Positions 1 through 5,296 of a stretch of DNA of 5,296 nucleotides are shown here, one piece after another. Within the stretch, counting starts at the first letter, position 1; the number at the start of each line of letters is the position of its first letter. A program made the position numbers and the translations under genes. The notes under the pieces were generated by a model. It searched no databases. It was given only the letters and a program-made list of their open reading frames with translations, and had not been told where the DNA came from. Source of the stretch: Bacillota bacterium (GTDB lineage: Bacteria; Bacillota; Clostridia; Acetivibrionales; DSM-1351); contig JAEVZU010000010.1 in NCBI GenBank assembly GCA_023392075.1, positions 1-5,296 on the forward strand, given 5' to 3'.

Positions 1-74
1 ACCAAACCGGCATTTACTACCAATACCATAGCTAAGATTATTACTATTAACCTTGTCCTTTTTACCTTCCTCAT
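1..74 (-). CDS. Start of an exported or membrane protein (5' end only)
   Basis: Only the first 24 codons and two bases of the 25th are inside the window. They read MRKVKRTRLIV, then IILAMVLVVNAGL: five basic residues followed by an uninterrupted hydrophobic stretch, which is a textbook signal peptide or N-terminal membrane anchor. The ATG at 74-72 has a good Shine-Dalgarno (AAAGGAG, 90-84) with 9 bases between. An ATG seven bases upstream (81-79, out of frame) meets a stop after two codons and is not a credible start. The gene begins 14 bases after the stop of the preceding gene, so the two are almost certainly co-transcribed and perhaps translationally coupled. The product family cannot be told from 24 residues. 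A large surface protein would fit the neighbourhood, but that is only a guess. Confidence 0.8.
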   Translation of the reverse strand, partial: MRKVKRTRLIVIILAMVLVVNAGL

Positions 75-83
75 AAGCTCATT

Positions 84-90
84 CTCCTTT
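84..90 (-). promoter_or_regulatory. Ribosome binding site overlapping the upstream stop codon
   Basis: On the minus strand the sequence is AAAGGAG, with 9 bases to the ATG at 74. Its first two A residues are also the last two bases of the TAA stop (91-89) of the preceding gene. A ribosome terminating there would sit on the next initiation site, which is typical of coupled operon genes. Confidence 0.75.
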
Positions 91-1129
91 ATTTCTGATT
101 CTCTATGGGATTAATTCCGTTAATTTCATTCATTATCTCGTCAGTGGGATTTTTAGGTTTTACATCCACTGAGTTTGGTTTTGGTACATCCGGCAAAGGA
201 CTCGTTTCTTTTGGTGCCGCTTCACTTAAGCTTTTATCTGCTGCCTGGTTCCGATTCGATATCAAATCACTGTCTCTGTCTTCTGTCTGAATTTTTTCAA
301 TGGATTTTGCTTCTATCTTCTCAAGTGTTATTACATTCCGATCATCGAGCAGCAATTTTTTCTCATCCCTGCTCTTCAGATATGCCTCTTTATCTTTTAT
401 GTAATCATTAAGGTCAATATCTGCCTGGAGTGAAAACAGATATTCGTCAAATGCCTTTTCGCAGCTTCCAAAGTCAGCCTTAAGCTTTAGCATGAAATAT
501 ATTGCATTTTTAATATCTATCTTTTCATAAAGCTTCTGATATGTTGCTATGTCAGCATTGGAACCCGTATTTCCAACATCAAAAGCAAGCTTACCCGCAT
601 CTGCTTGATTGGGCTGGTTGGTTGCATTTACCGAAGGTCCTGACGGATTCGGCAAGCCTGCTGTGCCCGGTGAATTCAATTGGTTTGCTTCAGTTTTTGA
701 GGTTATCTCCTCAAGCTGAAAAATGACTCTTTCTTCAATCAATTTGGCTTCTGAAATTTCACCCTCTGTGAAACCTTCTTTTTTCAGCTTTTTCATATAT
801 TCTTCATCAAGACCTGCGTTCAGCAGCAAATCATCCCTCTTGTTCTTATTGCTGCTCTCACCCAGAGTTGACTTGTTTCTTAGAAAAGTAAGAACCTCAT
901 TCCAGGAACGTCCGTATGCTTTTAATTCAAAGACTTCTTCGATACTTACACCTGTTTCATTTGATATCTCTGATGCAATTCTCTTATCCTCGCTGCTTGC
1001 ATTGTCAACTGTTATGGTATCAGGCTTCAGGTTGTCAATTCCCAAAATAGTTAACGGAATAGTTGTTGTAATTAACACAAGTGCCAATATCAATGCCACA
1101 ATCTTATATTTTTTTGAACTTTTCACCAT
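89..1129 (-). CDS. Uncharacterised single-pass, extracytoplasmic protein
   Basis: I do not recognise this family. Counted from the ATG at 1129 it is 346 residues. A basic n-region (MVKSSKKYK) precedes one hydrophobic segment at about residues 10-31 (IVALILALVLITTTIPLTIL), with no lipobox and no clear cleavage site, so a signal anchor with the rest outside the cell is the best reading. Residues 45-145 are charged and probably helical, including TGVSIEEVFELKAYGRSWNE (about 59-78). Residues 148-185 form a Pro/Asn/Gly-rich linker. A second helical block at about 195-280 contains the only cysteine (FGSCEKAF). The tail from about 303 is rich in Pro, Lys and Asp. No catalytic motif, LPXTG, SLH or dockerin is visible. 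The frame continues upstream to TTG 1159, ATG 1150 and ATG 1141, but none has an adjacent SD. I chose 1129 because it gives a standard n-region and fits the hairpin-bridged SD described separately. It follows the fn3 gene and precedes another exported protein, so a surface-assembly or accessory role is plausible but inferred. Confidence 0.85.
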   Translation of the reverse strand: MVKSSKKYKIVALILALVLITTTIPLTILGIDNLKPDTITVDNASSEDKRIASEISNETGVSIEEVFELKAYGRSWNEVLTFLRNKSTLGESSNKNKRDDLLLNAGLDEEYMKKLKKEGFTEGEISEAKLIEERVIFQLEEITSKTEANQLNSPGTAGLPNPSGPSVNATNQPNQADAGKLAFDVGNTGSNADIATYQKLYEKIDIKNAIYFMLKLKADFGSCEKAFDEYLFSLQADIDLNDYIKDKEAYLKSRDEKKLLLDDRNVITLEKIEAKSIEKIQTEDRDSDLISNRNQAADKSLSEAAPKETSPLPDVPKPNSVDVKPKNPTDEIMNEINGINPIENQK

Positions 1130-1135
1130 ATTTAT

Positions 1136-1185
1136 GCCCATGCCCAGCATTTCGCACAAAACATAATGATAGAAATGGCATGGGC
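1136..1185 (-). promoter_or_regulatory. 50-base imperfect hairpin between a strong SD and the start codon
   Basis: The outer arms 1185-1177 (GCCCATGCC) and 1144-1136 (GGCATGGGC) are perfectly complementary over 9 bp. Inside, 1176-1172 (ATTTC) pairs with 1153-1149 (GAAAT) for 5 more bp, leaving a 4-base bulge (GCTG, 1148-1145) and an 18-base loop. No T run follows on either strand, so it is not an intrinsic terminator. It sits 6 bases after AAAGGAGG and 6 bases before the ATG at 1129. The ATG at 1181 and the ATG at 1141 fall in the stem, and the TTG at 1159 in the loop. The pairing is seen in the sequence. A role in initiation, or an origin as an inserted palindromic element, is inference. Confidence 0.6.
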
Positions 1186-1191
1186 TCGGTG

Positions 1192-1199
1192 CCTCCTTT
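1192..1199 (-). promoter_or_regulatory. Near-perfect Shine-Dalgarno, displaced from its gene
   Basis: The minus strand reads AAAGGAGG, a near-full anti-16S match. The nearest ATG (1181) opens a 25-codon frame, not the long gene. The preferred start of the long gene (1129) is 62 bases away in linear sequence, but only 12 unpaired bases away if the intervening hairpin folds. Confidence 0.6.
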
Positions 1200-1268
1200 A
1201 CTAATTTGTTTAATTTCTTTCAACCTTCCAGCTCCTCTTTTTGTATATTACTAAAATCCGAATTACGT

Positions 1269-4200
1269 CTATTCAATGCAATAATTTATATTTGTTTTAC
1301 CATCTGTTTTAGCCCTGAACACAATTGAGGATATCTCACCAGACCAGGCCGTTCCGGGGTTGATGCTTTCATTTACTCTGTACTCAATTCTGCCTTCCTT
1401 AACTGTAACAGTTATGTTGGTTCCTGATATAGTTCCGGTCGCTGTGTCTTTTCCGGCTGTAAACCCGCACAAGTCAACTGCCTCAAGTTCATCGGGATTA
1501 TAGGTTACAACAAACGTAATGTCTCCGAAGTCCTGTACATTAGCTGCCAGCAGCGAGAAATCAAATTCCTGGTCCTTTGTACATTCAAGCTCATAGGACG
1601 GGCTTGTGGTACTCTTTGTTATTGAATCACTCCAGGCCGTCACTCCTGTGATGTTCTTGCCTCTGACTCTGTAGGTATGTGAGGTTCCCGGAGCAAGATT
1701 TTCATCTGTGTAGCCTGATACCTGTCCCACATTTATCGACTCTCCGTCGGCCTCCACTTCGTAGCTTATGCCTTCTTCCTTTGTCCATGTAAGCTGTACC
1801 TGGGTATCAGTTACCGTTACATTCACATTTGAAGGTGCACCCGGTAAATCCGGCAAGGTTGACAGTGCAAGCACCGCACACCACTGTCCGTTTCCATTTG
1901 CATTCTTTGTTCTGACTCTGTAGGTATGAAATGTCTCGGCCTTAAGTCCGGTATGGTTGTACACGGTATCTTTCCCATTGTCAACAACTACTCCATCTAC
2001 TTCGATGTCATATTGTGCATTCGCTTCCACAGCCTGCCATGCTATTGTTACTGTTTTGTTTGTAATTACTGCTGCCAGGTTTGCTATAATGGCGGCTCCT
2101 GTTGTTGAACCGCTCTCTTCCTGTGGTAACGTAGAGATTGTAATGGGACTGCTCCATTCCCCATTCCCGCTTATATTAACAGCTCTTATTTTATATGAAT
2201 GTTCAGTTCCGGGAGTCAGATTTTCATTTGTGTATGACATTTCCTTTATGTTCACTGTATCTTTTTCATCTACTTGCAGATCATAGCTTTCTGCATAAGG
2301 TGAACTGTACCAGGTCAAAGTTATGGAGTTCTGTTCTGCCGTTGCCATAATATTTGTGGGCACAGAGGGTATGTCCGGCCATGTGGTTACTGTAACAGGC
2401 TCACTCCATTGACTTTTACCGCCTTTGTTATATGCTCTTATTCTGTATTTATGGCTTGTATTGGTTGATAAACCTTCATGAGTGTAGGTATTGGTTTCAA
2501 CTTGAAGGATTCTGCCGTCAACTTCCAGTTCATAACCTTCCGCTCTATCAGGAACTTCCCATGTCAGAGTTATATTCTTCATTGTCGGCTTTCCGGTTAA
2601 ATTTCCAGGTATTTCAGGAGGATTGGGGAGTGTGCTTATTTCTTTATACGTACTCCACTCACTGCTTCCTCCGTCATTTACCGATTTTACTCTATATTTA
2701 TGACTTGTATCTGGCTGTAAACCATCATCTGTGTATGTTGTTTCCAAATCCGTTGATATAGTTTTTCCGTCGGCCTCTATTTCATAGCCGGTTGCTTTGT
2801 CTACTGCATCCCAGTTAATTGTTATTGCGGACTGTGTTGTATATGTTTCTGTTATCACAGGCGTCTCAGGTGGATTGGGAAAGGTAGCGGCCTGCGCAAT
2901 ATCACTCCAGGGTCCTGTTCCTCCTGCGTTTATGACTCTGAGCCTGTATGTATGCGAGGTTTCTGCCTGTGATCCACTATGGGTGTATGTGGTTGCCGTA
3001 CCATTGCTTAAAATCGTCCCGTCAGCTTCTATTTCGTAGCCGCTTGCACCGCTTACGGCATCCCATTTTAGAGTAATATACGTTATTCCTTTTTTCTCGA
3101 TATTAACTTTCGGAGGCAATGCGAGGGTTGTCCCAGCTTTTTGATTTGCAGCACTCTCAATTCCTTCACCATTTTTTGCTTTAACTATAAAATTGTATTG
3201 AATGTTTTCTGTCAATCCTGTTACAGTTATTTTTTTGCCGGGTACTGTAATCCATTCCGATGATGAAGTTAAAATCCCGGAAGCATTTACATATCTTGAA
3301 CCTGCCATAATCTGATACTGTGTTACAGCAGGATTGGAGTCATTTATTAATAAATCCAATGAGGTTTCTTTATTGTTATTTATATTGAGTTGCGGAACCT
3401 GGGCCTTCGTTCTTACTGTTTTCTCCACAAACGACACATTTCCAACTTTGTCCCTAGCCTCATATCTCACGTAATATGCAGTATTTGCGGTTAATGAATT
3501 TATTGTTTTTGACGCACCACTACTCCAATCAGAAACAGTACTACCGACTGTATATCTATATTGTATTGAAGCCGCATCTGAAACTGTATCCGTAGCAGAA
3601 CCTGTAATATTTATACTTGTATCACTAGCTATTACGCTTACATTTCCAATAACCGGAGGCGAGTTATCTACTATCACATCAATTGATTGAGTTATTGGGT
3701 CAGCGGTACCGTCACTTACTTCAAATTTTAATGTGTGTTTACCATCTGATAAGGTACTTACGTCTAATGTATTAAAATTCACAAGTTGGGCAGTAGCAGT
3801 ATTGGATATGGCTCTTGACTCTTTCTCAACTGAGTCTATGTAATATTTGCAGGTTAGTGTATCTCCATTTGGATCATAAACTGTCATTGAGGGAGTAAAG
3901 TTGTTAAGCTTGGATAACGTCTCATCTCCTTGAGTTGTTGAGGTAATTGTTGGGGGTTGGTTAAAATTGACTGTTATATTATATGAATAGATAACAGCTG
4001 GTGTTTGGATAGTGTAAATTTTATACTCAACCTTCAATGCCTCACGTTTTGCAAGATAATAATTAACCCCCAACTGACCATTGGAATATCTATCTGCCTG
4101 CCTCCAATCAGACCAAGGGCCAAAGTCTTGCATATTTTCAGCTCTCCTTTGTGTCCTTACTTGAACATTAAATGAATTTTCGATAGTTACTGGGTAAGTA

Positions 4201-4595
4201 CTGGAGAGAAAGAAAAATGCAAACCCATAATTTGGAGAATCATCAAAGCCTTCAATATATATACTATTCGTAACTAAACCATCATAAATATAACCATTCC
4301 TATATATGGTTCCTTCAGCTACTGTTACTTTTAATTTTCCTCCTTCCACTACATAATTCAATACCCTTCCTGTGTCAGTTACAACACTTGATACTGGCTT
4401 TGCATCTGCTGGTAATTCTATTTCGGTATATTGAGTTTGGGTGGAGCCCTCGATACTTTTTGTAACATTAGTTTCCGCTCTTACCTCCTGCCCAAACTCA
4501 ATAAAATGCCCATTTTCCGTATTTCCAAATGAAACAGATATAAGAATATTCAATAGTAAAATAAATATTAAAACCTTACTTGCCAATTTTGTCAT
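1269..4595 (-). CDS. Secreted multi-fn3 protein with C-terminal cohesin-like domain
   Basis: A 1108-residue exported protein, probably acting at or outside the cell surface in adhesion, carbohydrate or protein binding. Residues 1-24 are a signal peptide (MTKLASK, then VLIFILLLNILISV), cleaved after SFG or possibly after VRA at 40. Residues 41-210 are a beta-rich unique region with GPWSDWRQAD. Residues 211-310 are Ig/cadherin-like (DPNGDTLTCKYY, DGKHTLKFEVSDG, VDNSPP). Two divergent fn3 modules lie at about 311-397 and 398-491. Six regular fn3 modules span 493-998, and a cohesin-like domain spans 1000-1108. The ATG at 4595 is preferred over the ATG at 4613 because AGGGTG (4606-4601) lies 5 bases before it, whereas nothing SD-like precedes 4613. 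There is no dockerin, SLH, LPXTG or enzyme module. A paralogue lies immediately upstream and an unknown exported protein downstream. Architecture and secretion are secure; the binding partner is unknown. Confidence 0.95.
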   Translation of the reverse strand: MTKLASKVLIFILLLNILISVSFGNTENGHFIEFGQEVRAETNVTKSIEGSTQTQYTEIELPADAKPVSSVVTDTGRVLNYVVEGGKLKVTVAEGTIYRNGYIYDGLVTNSIYIEGFDDSPNYGFAFFFLSSTYPVTIENSFNVQVRTQRRAENMQDFGPWSDWRQADRYSNGQLGVNYYLAKREALKVEYKIYTIQTPAVIYSYNITVNFNQPPTITSTTQGDETLSKLNNFTPSMTVYDPNGDTLTCKYYIDSVEKESRAISNTATAQLVNFNTLDVSTLSDGKHTLKFEVSDGTADPITQSIDVIVDNSPPVIGNVSVIASDTSINITGSATDTVSDAASIQYRYTVGSTVSDWSSGASKTINSLTANTAYYVRYEARDKVGNVSFVEKTVRTKAQVPQLNINNNKETSLDLLINDSNPAVTQYQIMAGSRYVNASGILTSSSEWITVPGKKITVTGLTENIQYNFIVKAKNGEGIESAANQKAGTTLALPPKVNIEKKGITYITLKWDAVSGASGYEIEADGTILSNGTATTYTHSGSQAETSHTYRLRVINAGGTGPWSDIAQAATFPNPPETPVITETYTTQSAITINWDAVDKATGYEIEADGKTISTDLETTYTDDGLQPDTSHKYRVKSVNDGGSSEWSTYKEISTLPNPPEIPGNLTGKPTMKNITLTWEVPDRAEGYELEVDGRILQVETNTYTHEGLSTNTSHKYRIRAYNKGGKSQWSEPVTVTTWPDIPSVPTNIMATAEQNSITLTWYSSPYAESYDLQVDEKDTVNIKEMSYTNENLTPGTEHSYKIRAVNISGNGEWSSPITISTLPQEESGSTTGAAIIANLAAVITNKTVTIAWQAVEANAQYDIEVDGVVVDNGKDTVYNHTGLKAETFHTYRVRTKNANGNGQWCAVLALSTLPDLPGAPSNVNVTVTDTQVQLTWTKEEGISYEVEADGESINVGQVSGYTDENLAPGTSHTYRVRGKNITGVTAWSDSITKSTTSPSYELECTKDQEFDFSLLAANVQDFGDITFVVTYNPDELEAVDLCGFTAGKDTATGTISGTNITVTVKEGRIEYRVNESINPGTAWSGEISSIVFRAKTDGKTNINYCIE
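1272..1598 (-). other. C-terminal cohesin-like beta domain
   Basis: The last 109 residues show the pattern of cohesin-type beta sandwiches: a strand ending in FVVTYNPDELEAVDL, a middle SGTNITVTV strand, and a closing GEISSIVFRAKTDGKTNI strand. Cellulosomal cohesins use an equivalent 'YDPxxLExxxV ... IxFxAK' arrangement. This domain is shorter than the usual 140-150 residues and ends the protein (YCIE at the stop). Whether it binds a dockerin is not shown; a cohesin-like or carbohydrate-binding-like fold is the safer description. A clear paralogue ends the neighbouring gene. Confidence 0.6.
1602..3119 (-). repeat. Array of six tandem fn3 modules, about 82-91 residues each
   Basis: Within the large secreted protein, residues 493-998 contain six in-phase repeats. 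Each has a Trp in an early strand (LKWDAV, INWDAV, LTWEVP, LTWYSS, IAWQAV, LTWTKE). Each then has a Y-E-(I/L/V)-E-(A/V)-DG-like strand, and finally an H-(T/K/S)-Y-(R/K)-(V/I/L)-(R/K) ... N-x-x-G-x-x-x-W strand. Modules 1-4 and 6 are joined by short Pro-rich linkers (FPNPPETP, LPNPPEIP, WPDIPSVP). Module 5 is preceded by an unusual Gly/Ser/Ala linker, EESGSTTGAA. Apart from short identical stretches such as the 18 bases at 1662-1679 and 1911-1928 (both HTYRVR), the DNA has diverged, so the array is not recent. Confidence 0.9.
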
Positions 4596-4600
4596 ATTTT

Positions 4601-4606
4601 CACCCT
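4601..4606 (-). promoter_or_regulatory. Ribosome binding site that sets the start of the fn3 gene
   Basis: AGGGTG on the minus strand lies 5 bases upstream of the ATG at 4595. It falls inside the codons of a longer candidate beginning at ATG 4613, whose own upstream sequence is A/T only. The shorter start also gives a normal signal-peptide n-region. Confidence 0.65.
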
Positions 4607-4665
4607 GACACATTTTATTTTAAAATCTTAATATTTTTTTATCTAAAACAATTGTAAATATATGA

Positions 4666-4678
4666 TCAGGTGTCCTGA
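4666..4678. promoter_or_regulatory. Perfect dyad TCAGG-N3-CCTGA at the candidate transcription start
   Basis: The top strand reads TCAGG TGT CCTGA, a 5+5 bp perfect inverted repeat. It abuts the candidate -10 element and would cover the predicted transcription start. That position suits a repressor operator, or a small hairpin at the 5' end of the mRNA. No regulator is recognised; a 5-bp dyad can occur by chance. Confidence 0.3.
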
Positions 4679-4706
4679 ATTTATTAAGTATAAAATGTAA
4701 AGTCAA
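4678..4706 (-). promoter_or_regulatory. Candidate sigma-A promoter of the fn3 gene
   Basis: On the minus strand TTGACT (4706-4701, 5 of 6 to consensus) is followed after exactly 17 bases by TAAATT (4683-4678, 4 of 6). The 5' leader to the ATG at 4595 would be about 75 bases. The region is AT-rich, so a chance match is possible. The location, between two large paralogous genes and flanked by two dyads, supports it. The rest of the 4596-4863 intergenic stretch holds a repeated TTTAGCTT (4776-4783 and 4792-4799). I found no convincing terminator for the gene ending at 4864. Confidence 0.45.
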
Positions 4707-4710
4707 CTAT

Positions 4711-4724
4711 GGTTAGCCCTAACC
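4711..4724. promoter_or_regulatory. Perfect dyad GGTTAG-CC-CTAACC upstream of the -35
   Basis: A 6+6 bp inverted repeat with a 2-base centre lies 4 bases upstream of the candidate -35. The loop is tight for an RNA hairpin, so a DNA-binding site for a dimeric regulator, possibly an activator from its position, is the likelier reading. There is no T run to make it a terminator of the upstream gene. The cognate protein is unknown. Confidence 0.3.
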
Positions 4725-4863
4725 TTCAGAAATCACTTTTTCAAGCCAGGTTGAATACAGTTTGTGTATGAATTTTTTAGCTTTAGAATACTTTAGCTTC
4801 AACCCCAAACTATTGATTTATCACTGACAGTAAATTACTTTTAAATAATCCCACCACTCCAGC

Positions 4864-5296
4864 TTATTCGACCGTATATGACATGGTAGTCTCTTTATTT
4901 GTTTTGGACAGAAATCTGATAATAACTATTTCTCCCTTATCCGCATCCTCTACGCCATATACAATCTTGCCGCCGGCAAATTCCTTTATGGTTATGTTTG
5001 TTCCGTCAATTTTTCCAGTCTCCAATTCCAGCCCTTGGGTAACTGCGTATAGGTCAACTACTTCAAGATCGTCAGCATTATATCTGACAACTATGTCATA
5101 GCTGCTTACATCTTTTTTGGGCACTGCTATAACGAAATTAAATCCGGTGTCCTTATCAACTTTTATAATCAGTTCTTCCTTGGTGTTGACTCTGATAAGC
5201 TCAGTCCATTCGCTGCAAACCCCGTCTTCGCTTACAGCTCTTACCCTGTATTCATGTACTGAGTTAGGCTCAAGTCCTGTAATTTTATATGTTAAT
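4864..5296 (-). CDS. Secreted fn3/cohesin-like protein, 3' end only
   Basis: The last 144 codons of a gene that begins beyond the window edge. The frame is open across the edge, so the GTG at 5124 is internal and not a start. The visible part begins in an fn3 module whose closing strands (LEPNSVHEYRVRAVSEDG, then SEWTELIRVNTKE) match those of the neighbouring fn3 protein. It ends in a cohesin-like domain: FNFVIAVPKKDVSSYDIVV, then RYNADDLEVVDLYAVTQG, IDGTNITIKEFAGGKIVYGV and GEIVIIRFLSKTNKETTM, ending YTVE at the stop. This aligns along its length with the C-terminus of the next gene (YNPDELEAVDL, SGTNITVTV, GEISSIVFRAK), but lacks the short NPGTAWSG-containing insertion there. The two genes are therefore tandem paralogues at least at their C-termini. 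The protein is presumably secreted, although its N-terminus is not visible. Confidence 0.88.
   Translation of the reverse strand, partial: LTYKITGLEPNSVHEYRVRAVSEDGVCSEWTELIRVNTKEELIIKVDKDTGFNFVIAVPKKDVSSYDIVVRYNADDLEVVDLYAVTQGLELETGKIDGTNITIKEFAGGKIVYGVEDADKGEIVIIRFLSKTNKETTMSYTVE

Larger units (their letters stand above)
1104..1223 (-). other. Possible 39-codon leader ORF overlapping the start of the next gene
   Basis: A TTG at 1223 has a good SD (AGAGGAG, 1238-1232) at 8 bases. The same frame contains an ATG at 1181 with an even stronger SD (AAAGGAGG, 1199-1192) at 10 bases. It ends at TAA 1106-1104, giving 39 or 25 residues; the peptide begins (M)KEIKQISKGG and ends KYGEKFKKI. It overlaps the first codons of the 346-residue gene in another frame. 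It could be a coupling leader peptide, a chance ORF, or the true N-terminus of the downstream protein if the A7 run at 1109-1115 is one base too long. I know no family for it, and the peptide itself has no domain features. Confidence 0.25.

Noticed and set aside
723..1166. 147-codon plus-strand ORF beginning MTLSSINLASE
   Set aside because: It lies wholly opposite the unknown exported protein, is Ser/Leu/Phe-rich as expected of an antisense shadow, and has no SD or recognisable domain.
1136..1185. Intrinsic terminator after the fn3 gene
   Set aside because: The stem is strong, but no T-rich tract follows on either strand and it lies after a good SD, so a translational or element role fits better.
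1957..2761. Plus-strand ORFs of about 109 codons opposite the fn3 array
   Set aside because: They are antisense shadows of repeated fn3 coding sequence, with Cys/Leu/Ser-rich translations lacking domain features.
1602..3119. CRISPR-like or recent DNA repeat array
   Set aside because: The periodicity of about 250 bases is fully explained by in-frame fn3 modules with diverged DNA.
4776..4799. TTTAGCTT direct repeat as an attachment site or iteron
   Set aside because: There are only two 8-base copies in AT-rich DNA, with no integrase, replication gene or further copies nearby.
4883..5101. 72-codon plus-strand ORF
   Set aside because: It is antisense to the cohesin-like domain, whose paralogy with the next gene proves the minus strand is coding.
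4864..5124. Separate 86-residue protein starting at GTG 5124
   Set aside because: The same frame stays open to the window edge and encodes an fn3 module upstream. The GTG is an internal valine within the cohesin-like domain, with no SD.

Overview
The window looks like low-GC Firmicute DNA, most likely from a cellulolytic clostridium of the Ruminiclostridium/Acetivibrio type. The reasons are AT-rich intergenic DNA, strong AAAGGAGG-type ribosome binding sites, and large secreted proteins built from fibronectin type III (fn3) modules that end in a cohesin-like beta domain. The taxonomic call is inference. All supported genes lie on the minus strand, so the transcriptional order runs from high to low coordinates.

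Layout in transcription order: (1) 5296-4864 is the 3' end of a secreted fn3/cohesin-like protein whose start lies outside the window. (2) 4863-4596 is a roughly 270-base intergenic region with a candidate sigma-A promoter and two perfect dyads touching it. (3) 4595-1269 is a complete 1108-residue secreted protein: signal peptide, unique N-terminal region, Ig-like region, about eight fn3 modules (the last six in a regular array), and a C-terminal cohesin-like domain paralogous to that of gene 1. (4) 1268-1130 is a leader containing a strong Shine-Dalgarno and a 50-base imperfect hairpin. (5) 1129-89 is an unrecognised single-pass, extracytoplasmic protein of about 346 residues. (6) 74-1 is the start of another exported or membrane protein, whose SD overlaps the stop of gene 5.

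Genes 3, 5 and 6 look like one operon, since no terminator is visible between them. Its products are all exported or membrane anchored, which suggests a cell-surface or secretion-related module. No dockerin, SLH or LPXTG anchor is visible, so how the fn3 proteins are retained and what they bind is unknown.

The most interesting signal is at the start of gene 5. None of its in-frame start codons has an adjacent SD. A near-perfect SD lies about 60 bases upstream, separated from the best ATG by almost exactly one 50-base hairpin. Folding would leave 12 unpaired bases between SD and ATG and bury or loop out most competing start codons. This resembles structure-bridged initiation known from phage T4, or insertion of a small palindromic element into a ribosome binding site. 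A competing reading is a short overlapping ORF that could be joined to gene 5 by a one-base change in an A7 run.
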